A DNA stretch of 22,954 nucleotides from Bacillota bacterium (GCA_023428265.1 JAEYYW010000003.1:1-22954); one strand, 5' to 3'; positions 15,501 to 22,954 are shown, counted from the first letter of the stretch. Numbers and translations are program-made. Notes: generated by a model not told the origin, from the letters alone.

Positions 15501-15553
15501 TGTTTACCCCCTTCTGAAAACTTGGGAATATTGTAGTTGGCATCTCAAGTTCA

Positions 15554-16150
15554 TCAATGTGTCATCTTCCGTTGAAGTGAAAAATCCTTCATCTGCTCAT
15601 CTTCGAATGATTCCACCTATTCCGGATACGTCATGTCCGCGGGTACCATGTCGGTCTTCCCGGTCTTCGGGTCGCACGCAGCACGCTGGAGACCCTCCAC
15701 CATCTCTCCATACACAACAGCTACAATCGTTGATCGGCAGTTTGGGTGAAGCGGTAAGATGTTGAAACCATGCTTTGCCGACACCACATTGTGTGGCTTG
15801 CCGGTGTCCGAATCGATCTTACCGTCATGCTTCTGGCTAATCTCGCTGGTCTTGATGCCCAGTGTCGCAATGAAACGATAATGCCTCACACAAAGCCCTC
15901 AGCGCCTTCTGGTTGGCCACATAGCTCATTTCAGTACACAGTAGCCGCTGGGCCGCATAGGACGCCTCATGGCCCGGCGTTGCCATCTGCATCATTTCAT
16001 CCATGAATTGCGTCCAGCAGCGTCCGGTAGTAATGTTGGTGCACATAATCTCAACCAAGCGCTCATCCAGCAGACCGTCTATCGATTTACGCGAGGGCAA
16101 CTGGGCTAGCATGAACGGTGTTATGGCAGGTGGCTCGACGGCAAGGGTTG
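15554..16150 (-). pseudogene. Phage minor head protein (SPP1 gp7 / Mu F-like), broken
   Basis: Two frames carry one protein. The first (down to about 15860) has LPSRKSIDGLLDERLVEIM and AAQRLLCTEMSYVANQKAL, matching the helical part before the family core. The second (from about 15889) has RHYRFIATLGIKTSEISQKH and LHPNCRSTIV, the hallmark of the SPP1 gp7/Mu F head morphogenesis domain. A frameshift near 15870 joins them. An in-frame TAG at 15617 follows TYPE, and the frame continues VESFEDEQMKDFS to a stop at 15554. The upstream limit is uncertain: coding-like sequence continues to about 16240 in another frame. Such proteins sit in the phage capsid and follow the portal gene, which is absent here. 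Confidence 0.75.
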
Positions 16151-16252
16151 GCTGTTAGCCACCGGTGACACTGGCTTGGTGGCTTCACCGGCCTGATGAT
16201 CAGCGCCAGAAGCATAATCAAGCCAATTAATTAAGACCAATAATAGAAAGAA

Positions 16253-16295
16253 CAAAACCCCAACTGAACCCGCATTTCATGCGATTCAGTTGAGG
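16253..16295 (-). terminator. Terminator of the tRNA-Thr gene
   Basis: On the minus strand a long hairpin pairs CCTCAACTGAA (16295-16285) with TTCAGTTGGGG (16268-16258), and an inner CGCAT/ATGCG arm continues the stem. TTTTGTT follows. It begins 6 nt after the tRNA CCA end. Confidence 0.85.
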
Positions 16296-16301
16296 CTTTA
16301 T

Positions 16302-16377
16302 TGGAGCTGATGATGGGATTCGAACCCATGACCTCGTCCTTACCAAGGACGTGCTCTACCTACTGAGCTACATCAGC
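16302..16377 (-). tRNA. tRNA-Thr (anticodon GGT)
   Basis: 76 nt cloverleaf on the minus strand. The acceptor stem GCTGATG pairs with CATCAGC, followed by discriminator T and an encoded CCA. The anticodon arm is CGTCC-TTGGTAA-GGACG, giving anticodon GGT for Thr codon ACC. The T arm has the standard GGTTCGAATCC. A strong promoter (16419-16447) and a terminator (16253-16295) flank it, so it looks functional. The phage remnant begins on its 3' side, the usual place for tRNA-targeting integrations. Confidence 0.96.
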
Positions 16378-16418
16378 AAACAAGGTTTGAAGCTTGCTGG
16401 TTTTCAAGGGCGAGCATG

Positions 16419-16447
16419 ATTATAGCATACTGGCTGGATAATAGCAA
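16419..16447 (-). promoter_or_regulatory. Promoter of the tRNA-Thr gene
   Basis: On the minus strand TTGCTA (16447-16442), 17 nt, TATAAT (16424-16419), with TGC directly before the -10 as an extended element. It lies about 42 nt upstream of the mature tRNA 5' end. Confidence 0.75.
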
Positions 16448-16544
16448 CAGGAACTATGGGGGCTGTTCTTCTATTCTTTTCCCGGTCATATCCAGCTGTT
16501 TCCTGATATACTGATGGTTGTATAAAGTTTTCGGGGGAACAAGT

Positions 16545-17099
16545 ATGATCATCCAAACCGCCCGGTTGCACATCCGCTCCTTTTCAGAGGAAGACTTCAG
16601 CTCATTCTATTCGCTGCTCTCCGACAAGCGTGCCATGCGCTACACTCTTTGGGATGCTCTTCAGAGCGAGCGGGATGCAAGGCGCCTTTTCGGGATGCTT
16701 CGGGAGGCTGACATTGCGGCGGGGAAACCCGGCGAGTTGGGACTCGCTGTTACTCAGCGCGAGACCGGTTCCTTTGTCGGCATTGGAATCATTGACTTGA
16801 TTGTATATAGCAAAAGCGGCGGCTGCGCGGAGATCGGCTACATCCTGCACCCCGATCATTGGGGAAAGGGGTATGCCACCGAACTTGCGAAAGCGCTTGT
16901 GGATTGTTGCTTCACCGATTTGGGCCTGCACAAGGTGATCGCCTGTTGCAACGCCAATAACACCGCGTCCGAGCATGTGATGCAGAAGCTGGGCATGGAA
17001 ATCGAGGGCCGATTCCGCCAAATGCGGTTCAAGCACGGACGGTGGGACGATGAATTGCGTTACACGCTGCTAAGTGAAGAATTCATAAGCAACGAGTGA
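16545..17099 (+). CDS. GNAT-family N-acetyltransferase (RimJ/RimL type)
   Basis: 184 residues. The start MIIQTARLHIRSFSEEDF is typical of the RimJ/RimL group (ribosomal-protein or small-molecule acetyltransferases). Motif A is seen in AEIGYILHPDHWGKGYATEL (acetyl-CoA pyrophosphate loop, with GKGYA). VIACCNANNTASEHVMQKLGM is the conserved block B with the Asn-x-x-Ser pattern. The ATG at 16545 follows GGGGGAAC; the frame is open to 16518 but without a better site. Possible -10 elements (TATACT at 16507-16512, TATAAA near 16531) lack good -35 boxes. It stands alone between the tRNA and a convergent gene. The substrate is unknown. Confidence 0.92.
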   Translation: MIIQTARLHIRSFSEEDFSSFYSLLSDKRAMRYTLWDALQSERDARRLFGMLREADIAAGKPGELGLAVTQRETGSFVGIGIIDLIVYSKSGGCAEIGYILHPDHWGKGYATELAKALVDCCFTDLGLHKVIACCNANNTASEHVMQKLGMEIEGRFRQMRFKHGRWDDELRYTLLSEEFISNE

Positions 17100-17141
17100 C
17101 CAACTCCAGTCACTCTTAATATATATCAGTATTATAATACA

Positions 17142-19550
17142 CTATTTAATGTCAGTGGCAATTTTTCTCACCACATCAAGGAATGACCCGGCAAGTTCAT
17201 CGGCAAACTCCGCGCTGGCTGCCTCCGCCACCACTCGAAACCGGGAGGATTGCCGGTCCGGCGTGATGAAGACCCTTCCCTTTTCATTGTTGATCAGTGC
17301 CCCGCCATAAGCCTCGGAGCTGCCATAATCGGTATAGAGTGTTTTCATTGCCAGCCCCCGCTTTTCCAGCGGGCACTCCACAAACTCGCTGCGGGTAAAG
17401 ATCTCCGGGATGCGGCCGGCATATGCCGAAAAGGAGATGCCCTCTTTTTCCAGTGTCTGCATCAGCAACACTACGGCATATGCCCCGTCATAAAACAGAT
17501 AGCACATGCGTTCGTTGCTGGAATGGCAGGCACTCCGCAACCAGTCGTTATGGCCGGCCGCCGTGCGCTCCACAGCCACCCCCCTGCCGCCGGCCAGCGA
17601 TTCAAACCGGCTGTTTGCCATCACAGGCAGAGGCACCGTGCCGGATGTCACACCACAGTCCATTGCGATCATCGCCAAAAGCACGGCAAGTCTGTCACCT
17701 TCATACACTCCGCCCACTTCATCAATGAGTGCAAACTCATTGCCGGCGCGCTCCTGATACAGGCCAATCTGCACCGCTTCGGACACGGCGCGCTTCGCCG
17801 CCTGGGCAAGGGCAGTGTCGGTAGAGCAGTTTTGGCAGGCATAACCCATTTCCTCCAGCACATGCTCGGTTTGCTGGTTCAGTTCGCTGTCGGGCCCATA
17901 AACACCGATCGTCCTGCCCTTTACCTCGGCGCGTTTCTCACCGCCAAAGAGCTCCTGCTCATAGAAGATGCCGATTCCGCTGATGTTGATGATGTCGGCG
18001 ATCTCCTCGGTGCGGGCTTTCCGGAATGAGCCTTTGGTCAGATTGTCCTCAATCTTCTTTTCAAGCGCACTGTCCACGTTGGCGCCTTTTCCATCCATGA
18101 TGATGATGTTGATGCGGCCCTCGTCTGCGAAAATATGCACAGCACCGTCCAAACGCAGGCGCTTGGTCGCAAAACGGGCAGCCGGAAGCGCCAGCTTCCC
18201 CATATCCACGCAGCACACGCCGGTGGACAGCAGCCCTGCGTCAAAGGCCTCCCGCAGCAGCACTGAGGTGTTATCACCCCAGGTGGCCACGCCCACCCTG
18301 CCGCCCCGCATCAGCGACGTGCCCAGCGCCATCGCCAACCGCGCGGCGCTTTCGGCAGTAATGTCGTCATTGAACCCGCCCTGGATACCTGACTCGTCAA
18401 ACACCGACTGCGGATACCGGCTGCCGCGCTGCTGGGTGGCGCGCACTTGGGCGTGCCGTTCCACGGTGATGCCCGGCCAGATGGAAACATTGCGGCCCAC
18501 CACGCTGTCGGAGCCAATGCGGGCTCCAGAGCCGACCACTGCGCCTTCCCGCACCGTTACACGCTCGCCGATTGCGACGCCGTCGCACACCACCGCCTGG
18601 CTGATCCGCGCGGAAGAGCCAACAAGCACATCATCCAGCAGCACAGATTGCTCGACAGAGGTGCCGCGCTCCACAATGCAGCGGCGGCCCACAATGGCAT
18701 AAGGTCCGGCCACCACACCGGCGTTGAGCGTGGCCCCTTCCAGAACCGCGCAGGGCCGCACCAGCGCCGCATCCGGTGATACAGCAGCGTTGGCGTGCAC
18801 AAACACACCGGGCTGCACCTCCGGCAGGCCGGTGTTCACCTGCACCCGCCCATCCAGAATGTCAAATTGGGCCGAGGCATATTGAGCCGGATTGCCGATG
18901 TCACACCAATACCCCTCCGTCACAAAGCCAAACATCCTCGCGTTGTCCTTCATAAGCGCCGGGAACAGGTCTTTTGAAAAATCCGCCTTGGCCCCCTCGG
19001 CAATCCGGTCCATCACCTGCGGCTCGATGATATAGATGCCGGTGTTCACCGTGTCGCTGAACACATCACGCCAGGCGGGCTTTTCCATAAAGCGTGCAAT
19101 GCGGCCATCCTCACCGGCGATCACGACGCCAAACTCCACCGGCGTCTCCACGCTTTTCAGCACGATTGTGACATCGGCCCGGTTTCTCCGGTGAAACTCC
19201 ATGGCCTGGCCCAGATCAATATCGGTGAGCGCGTCGCCGCTGATCACAACAAACGGTTCGTTCAGGAATTCTCTCGCGGAGCGCACGCTGCCGGCTGTGC
19301 CCAGCGGTGTTTCTTCCACAAAATAGCGCATATTGACGCCGAACGCTGCTCCGTCACCAAACCAACCCCGGATCACATCCGGCAGGTAATGCAGCGTTAC
19401 GGCAATATCACTGACGCCATGTGCTTTGAGAAGTTCAATGGCATATTCCATTACAGGCTTGCCCAGCACCTGCACCATAGGCTTGGGCAAATCACAGGTG
19501 ACGGGCCTGAGCCTGGTGCCTTCCCCGCCGGCCATGATCACTGCTTTCAT
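17142..19550 (-). CDS. Sugar-1-phosphate nucleotidyltransferase fused to hexapeptide repeats and a degenerate phosphohexomutase domain
   Basis: 802 residues. Residues 1-235 form a nucleotidyltransferase (AVIMAGGEGTRLRPVT at 3-18, KPM at 23-25, GTAG at 84-87, metal-binding GDALTDID at 105-112). About 248-372 are left-handed beta-helix hexapeptide repeats. About 385-802 resemble phosphomannomutase/phosphoglucomutase (GDNTSVLLREAFDAGLLSTG at 425-444). Where active mutases have the TASHNP serine loop, this protein has VHIFADEGRINII (471-483), and the metal loop is replaced near GGVYEGDRL, so mutase activity is unlikely. Such fusions are usually annotated as mannose-1-phosphate guanylyltransferase-like; the true NDP-sugar is uncertain. 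A TAGAAT -10 lies at about 19582-19587 with a poor -35. The gene is GC-rich and stands outside the AT-rich cluster. Confidence 0.88.
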   Translation of the reverse strand: MKAVIMAGGEGTRLRPVTCDLPKPMVQVLGKPVMEYAIELLKAHGVSDIAVTLHYLPDVIRGWFGDGAAFGVNMRYFVEETPLGTAGSVRSAREFLNEPFVVISGDALTDIDLGQAMEFHRRNRADVTIVLKSVETPVEFGVVIAGEDGRIARFMEKPAWRDVFSDTVNTGIYIIEPQVMDRIAEGAKADFSKDLFPALMKDNARMFGFVTEGYWCDIGNPAQYASAQFDILDGRVQVNTGLPEVQPGVFVHANAAVSPDAALVRPCAVLEGATLNAGVVAGPYAIVGRRCIVERGTSVEQSVLLDDVLVGSSARISQAVVCDGVAIGERVTVREGAVVGSGARIGSDSVVGRNVSIWPGITVERHAQVRATQQRGSRYPQSVFDESGIQGGFNDDITAESAARLAMALGTSLMRGGRVGVATWGDNTSVLLREAFDAGLLSTGVCCVDMGKLALPAARFATKRLRLDGAVHIFADEGRINIIIMDGKGANVDSALEKKIEDNLTKGSFRKARTEEIADIINISGIGIFYEQELFGGEKRAEVKGRTIGVYGPDSELNQQTEHVLEEMGYACQNCSTDTALAQAAKRAVSEAVQIGLYQERAGNEFALIDEVGGVYEGDRLAVLLAMIAMDCGVTSGTVPLPVMANSRFESLAGGRGVAVERTAAGHNDWLRSACHSSNERMCYLFYDGAYAVVLLMQTLEKEGISFSAYAGRIPEIFTRSEFVECPLEKRGLAMKTLYTDYGSSEAYGGALINNEKGRVFITPDRQSSRFRVVAEAASAEFADELAGSFLDVVRKIATDIK

Positions 19551-19645
19551 CTTGCAACACCCCGAAAAAGCTCAACTGATATTCTAGTATTGGCGTTGGC
19601 GGGGTGCGATGATACCATTCGTTTGCATGATGGGGGAAGAGAAAG

Positions 19646-19671
19646 AAAAGGCGCGGAAATCCGCGCCTTTT
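19646..19671 (-). terminator. Rho-independent terminator after the second lipoprotein gene
   Basis: AAAAGGCGCGGA and TCCGCGCCTTTT form a perfect stem with a 2-nt centre as written. In RNA it would fold as GGCGCGG-loop-CCGCGCC followed by TTTTCTTTCTC on the minus strand. It starts 25 nt after the lipoprotein stop. The symmetric A and T runs could let it work in both directions. Confidence 0.8.
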
Positions 19672-19695
19672 GTTTATGGCAAATCTCGTATCCGT

Positions 19696-20355
19696 TTACT
19701 CGGCGGCAGCCCCAAGGAAAATGGAATTCACCGCTCCGTTGTTCATCCCAAAGATCAAACCGCCAAACACCGTGCCCACCACGATGCTCTCAAGCGTGGC
19801 CTCATCAGACTGGTCTTCCACATATTGGCCGTAGGCGGTCATCACATCATCCTTTGAGCTGCCCAGCTTGATCCCTTTGGAAGTGGCAAAATCACTGGGC
19901 GCTTCCACGGATATCGCGTAAAGCGCATACTCCGCCTCTGGCTTGTCGCCCTCCACCATATTCAGTGTGAGCCCTTTCGCAGGGTAGTTCCAGTTCAGAT
20001 GCTTCTTGCCGTCTGCCCCCCACATCTCGGCTTCGGTTTTGGACTCTGCGGCTCCGATGGCGGCAGCCACTTCACCTTCGGTCATGCCCAGTTTCAGCCC
20101 GCCAATGACTTCATTCTTCATCAGCTCATTGCCATACTCGCTGTATTCCAGCCCGTCCCCGCCGGCGGCTCCGGTGGCTGAGGCTGTTTCAGCCGGTGGC
20201 TCTGTGGTTGCCGCGACCGTCTCCACGGGGGATGGCGATGGGCTGGCCGGCTCTTTGACCGGCGAAGTGGTTGCCGGTGCCGGTGAATCCACCGCGCAGG
20301 CAGCAGTGCTGATCATCAGCACCAACGAAACCAGAATTATCAAAACTTTCTTCAT
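19696..20355 (-). CDS. Lipoprotein with two BamE-like repeats
   Basis: 219 residues. A lipoprotein signal (MKKVLIILVSLVLMISTAAC) puts the lipidated Cys at position 20. A Pro/Thr/Ser/Ala-rich linker covers about 22-65. Two related segments follow: GLKLGMTEGEVAAAIG, then after about 60 residues GIKLGSSKDDVMTAYG. This GxxLGxxxxxVxxxxG pattern resembles the small repeat of BamE/SmpA-like and related Gram-positive envelope lipoproteins; the family call is tentative. The C-terminus (VVGTVFGGLIFGMNNGAV) resembles the closing strands of such domains. The ATG at 20355 has GAGGTG 5 nt upstream; an in-frame ATG-like start at 20367 adds four residues without better support. It has its own promoter and terminator, so it is monocistronic. 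Confidence 0.85.
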   Translation of the reverse strand: MKKVLIILVSLVLMISTAACAVDSPAPATTSPVKEPASPSPSPVETVAATTEPPAETASATGAAGGDGLEYSEYGNELMKNEVIGGLKLGMTEGEVAAAIGAAESKTEAEMWGADGKKHLNWNYPAKGLTLNMVEGDKPEAEYALYAISVEAPSDFATSKGIKLGSSKDDVMTAYGQYVEDQSDEATLESIVVGTVFGGLIFGMNNGAVNSIFLGAAAE

Positions 20356-20391
20356 TTTACACCTCATATGTTGTTTTCTGACATTGAGGGT

Positions 20392-20420
20392 AGTATATCA
20401 CAATGAGGCAATGCAGGCAA
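20392..20420 (-). promoter_or_regulatory. Sigma70-type promoter of the second lipoprotein gene
   Basis: On the minus strand TTGCCT (20420-20415), 17 nt, TATACT (20397-20392), with TGA before the -10 giving an extended element. It lies between the PNP stop and the lipoprotein start, about 37 nt upstream of the ATG. Confidence 0.7.
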
Positions 20421-20440
20421 ATTACTTCAAGTTTCTAGCG

Positions 20441-21259
20441 TTAACGCGATACGCGATCTCCGGCAAGGCCCTTGAGAAGCTTCTTCATCTTGTCTTCCAC
20501 CCGGCGGCCCACCTCCAGCACTTCGTCATGCGTGATCGGCTGGTCCAGAATGCCGGCAGCCATGTTTGTCATGCAGGAAACGCCCAGCACCGGAATGCCG
20601 CACTGGCTGGCCGCGATGGCCTCCGGCACAGTGGACATGCCCACAGCATCGGCACCCAGCATGCGGGCCATACGAATCTCCGCCGGCGTTTCAAACTGCG
20701 GGCCCAAAAACATCGCGTAGACGCCCTTGCGCAGCATCACACCCAGCTCCAGCGCCACAGACTCCGCCCTGCGGATGAGCTCCGGCGAATAGGTTTTGGA
20801 CATGTCAAAAAAGCGCCTGCCCGTTTCCTGCACATAATCCTGATTGACCGGCGTCACACCCATCAGGTTCAGGTGGTCGGTGATGAGCATCAGGTCGCCC
20901 GGTGCGTAGCGCTGGTTCACGGCGCCGGCGGCATTGGTGAGGATCAGCTTTTCCACACCCAAGCGGTTCAGCACATAGATGGGGTATGCCACCTGTGAGG
21001 CGGTGTAGCCCTCATAGATATGGTTTCGGCCGCTCATCACCGCGCAGGGCACACCGGAAATGTCGCCCAGCAGCAGCTTGCCGGCGTGGCCCACCGCTGT
21101 GGAGCGCACAAAACCCGGGATGTCGTTATACGGGATCGAGGCGCGCACCTCCATGATCTCAGAGATGCCGCCAAGGCCGGAGCCCAGCACCATCGCCACT
21201 TTGGGCTCCACACCGGCCGCCTTTGACTGGATAAAACCCACGGTCTGCTGCAAATCCAT
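20441..21259 (-). CDS. punA: Purine nucleoside phosphorylase (trimeric type)
   Basis: 272 residues. Phosphate- and nucleoside-site motifs are visible: VLGSGLGG, the GRNHIYEGY block, LTNAAGAVN, FLGPQFETPAEIRM with the substrate-gripping Glu, and GMSTVPEAIAA. It cleaves purine (deoxy)nucleosides with phosphate, giving the base and (deoxy)ribose 1-phosphate, in the cytoplasm. The upstream phosphopentomutase converts that product to the 5-phosphate, so the two work in sequence. An ATG at 21265 overlaps the mutase stop (ATGA) but is only 2 nt from AAGGGG. The ATG at 21259 has normal spacing and I prefer it. The trimeric type prefers guanine and hypoxanthine nucleosides. Confidence 0.95.
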   Translation of the reverse strand: MDLQQTVGFIQSKAAGVEPKVAMVLGSGLGGISEIMEVRASIPYNDIPGFVRSTAVGHAGKLLLGDISGVPCAVMSGRNHIYEGYTASQVAYPIYVLNRLGVEKLILTNAAGAVNQRYAPGDLMLITDHLNLMGVTPVNQDYVQETGRRFFDMSKTYSPELIRRAESVALELGVMLRKGVYAMFLGPQFETPAEIRMARMLGADAVGMSTVPEAIAASQCGIPVLGVSCMTNMAAGILDQPITHDEVLEVGRRVEDKMKKLLKGLAGDRVSR

Positions 21260-21261
21260 AT

Positions 21262-22422
21262 TCATTCCCCCTTGATCTCGCGGGCAAAAGATTTGCCCTT
21301 CTCAATACTCATGCTAAACAGATCGGCAACCGTTTGGCCCAGGTCGCAAAACCCTTGCCGGGTGCCCAGATCCACACCGGAATTCAGCTTGGGGCCCCAG
21401 CCCAGCAGCGGCACATGTTCACGGGTGTGATCGGTGCCCGGAAAGCAGGGGTCCACACCGTGATCGGCGGTGAAGAGCAGCACATCGCCCTCCCCCATCG
21501 CACGGCGGAACTTCGCCACGTAGCCGTCCACCTCCAGCAATGCCTGGGCATAACCGGCGGCGTCGTTACGGTGGCCATAAATCATGTCGAAATCCACAAG
21601 GTTGGCAAAATAAAAGCCGGGCCCGCCGCTTTTCATGCAGCTCAGGATTGCCTCCAGCCCCTCATGGTTGTTGTGGGAGTGTATCCACTCACTGATTGAC
21701 CGGCTGGCAAAGATATCCATGATTTTGCCGATAGCCGTCACCTTTACGCCACCCTCAAACAGCACGTCCAGCAGGTGGCCTTTGGGCGGAGCCAGCGAAA
21801 AGTCGCGGCGGTTTTCGGTGCGGCGGAAAGCCCCCGGCTCGCCGAGAAATGGCCTGGCGATCACCCTGCCCACGGCGTGGGGGCCGGCCAGCATCTCGCG
21901 TGCTTCTCGGCAGATGCGGTATTGCTCCTCCAGTGGGATCACGGCCTCGTGGGCCGCGATCTGAAAGACACTGTCGGCAGAGGTATAGACAATGGGCTTG
22001 CCGGTGCGGAGATGCTCCTCACCCAGCTCTGCGATGATCTCGGTGCCGGAGGCGGCAATGTTGCCAAGCACACCCCGGCCGGTGCGCCGGGTGAACTCCC
22101 CGATTATCTCCGGCGGGAAGCCGTGCGGATAGGTCGGAAAGGGCTTGTCCAGCACGATGCCGGCCATCTCCCAATGGCCGGTCGTGGTGTCCTTCCCCTG
22201 TGAGAGCTCCGCCATGCGGCCAAAGAAGCCCTCGGCCTGCACCGGCTTGTAAAATGACGTTCCGGCGATGTTGTAAAGCCCCAGCCTGGCCAGCTCCGGC
22301 AGAAAGAGCCCCTGGCTCTCCGTCACATGGCCCAGCGAGTCCGCACCCTCGTCGCCGAAGGCAGCGGAATCCGGCTGCCAGCCGATCCCAACTCCATCCA
22401 GCACAACCAGAAAGACCCTCAT
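21262..22422 (-). CDS. deoB: Phosphopentomutase
   Basis: 386 residues, normal for DeoB. The metal-binding start is MRVFLVVLDGVGIG (Asp9). The phosphothreonine segment is GKDTTTGHWEM (76-86). The second metal site is FTADHGVDPCFPGTDHTREH near the C-terminus, with alkaline-phosphatase-superfamily residues. It interconverts ribose or deoxyribose 1- and 5-phosphates. The start at 22422 lies one base after the stop of the preceding gene; an open frame to 22497 adds unlike residues inside that gene. The 3' end abuts the PNP start, giving a nucleoside-salvage operon. Confidence 0.96.
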   Translation of the reverse strand: MRVFLVVLDGVGIGWQPDSAAFGDEGADSLGHVTESQGLFLPELARLGLYNIAGTSFYKPVQAEGFFGRMAELSQGKDTTTGHWEMAGIVLDKPFPTYPHGFPPEIIGEFTRRTGRGVLGNIAASGTEIIAELGEEHLRTGKPIVYTSADSVFQIAAHEAVIPLEEQYRICREAREMLAGPHAVGRVIARPFLGEPGAFRRTENRRDFSLAPPKGHLLDVLFEGGVKVTAIGKIMDIFASRSISEWIHSHNNHEGLEAILSCMKSGGPGFYFANLVDFDMIYGHRNDAAGYAQALLEVDGYVAKFRRAMGEGDVLLFTADHGVDPCFPGTDHTREHVPLLGWGPKLNSGVDLGTRQGFCDLGQTVADLFSMSIEKGKSFAREIKGE

Positions 22423-22423
22423 G

Positions 22424-22954
22424 TCAACCCCCGGCTTCGGGCATCGGGATGCCCAGTTTCCCCGCAACCGCGCGCATGTGCACGGCGGCGAGGTCATACT
22501 CCCGCTCGTTGGGCAGGTGTTCCAGCATCACAGGCGCTTCGGGGCAATGCTCCATCACCGAGGTCAGCAGCGCCTCATGGTCAAATCCTCCCAGCCCGGC
22601 CCGCACCTCGCTCAGGTGCACGGTCAGGTCTTCGGCGAGCAGGATATCCTTTGCGTGTATGGACCTTACCATGCCCCCGATCAGCCGGAAGCATTCCCGC
22701 GTCATCTCGGCGTTTTCATAATAAAGGCGGGGGCTGCAGGTGATGTTGACCAGATCCACATGGGCTGCAAAGCCCGGATGGCCCACCGCCTCCACAAGGT
22801 CCAGCATTTCCTGCACCGTGGTTGGAAACATCCACGGCATCATTTCCAGGGAATAGGCCGTTTTGGTGGGGTTCACCTCGCGCATGAGCCGGCGGATATA
22901 GGCCACAATGCGGTCAAATGTCTCCTGGGTGAGGTTCAGCGCATGGGGTCCGTC
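22424..22954 (-). CDS. Sugar phosphate isomerase/epimerase-like TIM-barrel protein, C-terminal part (cut by window edge)
   Basis: 177 codons including the stop are present; the start lies beyond the right edge. The sequence enters at DGPHALNLTQETFDRI. SLEMMPWMFPTT, HVDLVNITCSP and SIHAKDILL are the spaced strands and metal ligands (Glu, Asp, His) of the xylose isomerase-like TIM barrel (AP endonuclease 2 family). VRAGLGGFDHEALL followed by VMLEHLP with a final Glu completes the pattern. It could be a sugar isomerase or epimerase feeding the pentose-phosphate products of the downstream DeoB and PNP genes. The stop is one base before the deoB ATG, so they are co-transcribed. The substrate is not known. 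Confidence 0.85.
   Translation of the reverse strand, partial: DGPHALNLTQETFDRIVAYIRRLMREVNPTKTAYSLEMMPWMFPTTVQEMLDLVEAVGHPGFAAHVDLVNITCSPRLYYENAEMTRECFRLIGGMVRSIHAKDILLAEDLTVHLSEVRAGLGGFDHEALLTSVMEHCPEAPVMLEHLPNEREYDLAAVHMRAVAGKLGIPMPEAGG

Noticed and set aside
17250..18702. Long plus-strand open frames within the nucleotidyltransferase-fusion gene
   Set aside because: They are antisense shadows caused by high GC content. The minus frame carries continuous recognised domains.
1..22954. CRISPR arrays, insertion sequences, rRNA genes, toxin-antitoxin or restriction systems
   Set aside because: I saw no regularly spaced repeats, transposase motifs, terminal inverted repeats with target duplications, or defence-gene signatures in the window.

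Overview
The window looks like a chromosomal segment of a Gram-positive bacterium, most likely a moderately high-GC member of the Clostridia. The signs are strong GGAGG-type ribosome binding sites, sigma70-type promoters with 17-nt spacers, lipoproteins with Pro/Thr/Ser-rich linkers, a MoxR/DUF58/transglutaminase operon and a trimeric-type purine nucleoside phosphorylase paired with phosphopentomutase. This assignment is inferred from gene content; no rRNA or other marker gene is present.

Layout. 1-379 (-): N-terminus of an exported protein with its own promoter. 628-1554 (-): a LysR-type regulator, divergent from a tightly coupled operon (1838-6241, +) encoding a MoxR AAA+ ATPase, a DUF58 protein and a membrane transglutaminase-like protein. 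6217-6499: a convergent intergenic region with two diverged copies of a hairpin-bearing element; the inner copy ends in a terminator. 6566-7207 (-): a lipoprotein. 7290-14440 (-): an AT-rich, Wzx/Wzy-type surface-polysaccharide cluster. In transcription order it encodes an IspD/TarI-like cytidylyltransferase, an extended SDR, a LicD protein, a family 2 glycosyltransferase, a Wzy polymerase, a Wzx flippase and a second LicD protein. 14679 to about 16150 (-): a decayed piece of a phage head-morphogenesis module (SPP1 gp7-like minor head protein, an unknown small protein, a Gp20-like scaffold), directly downstream of an intact tRNA-Thr (16302-16377, -). 16545-17099 (+): a GNAT acetyltransferase. 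17142-19550 (-): a sugar nucleotidyltransferase fused to hexapeptide repeats and a phosphohexomutase-like domain that lacks the catalytic serine loop. 19696-20355 (-): a second lipoprotein. 20441-22954 (-): a nucleoside-salvage operon (a TIM-barrel protein cut by the window edge, phosphopentomutase, purine nucleoside phosphorylase).

How the genes work together. MoxR, DUF58 and transglutaminase proteins probably act together at the cell envelope. In the polysaccharide cluster, the cytidylyltransferase and SDR probably make a CDP-activated polyol or sugar, and the two LicD proteins would transfer the phosphorylated group onto the glycan. The repeat unit would then be flipped by Wzx and polymerised by Wzy. 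No initiating sugar-phosphate transferase and only one glycosyltransferase are present, so other enzymes must be encoded elsewhere. Low GC content, the neighbouring phage debris and the tRNA suggest that the 7.3-16.3 kb region is a laterally acquired island. PNP and phosphopentomutase together convert nucleosides to bases plus ribose 5-phosphate.

Most unusual points: the cytidylyltransferase seems to lack a normal start codon (ATC exactly where ATG is expected, just behind an 8-G tract); the paired hairpin elements at 6.2-6.5 kb; and the two-LicD plus CDP-donor gene combination.
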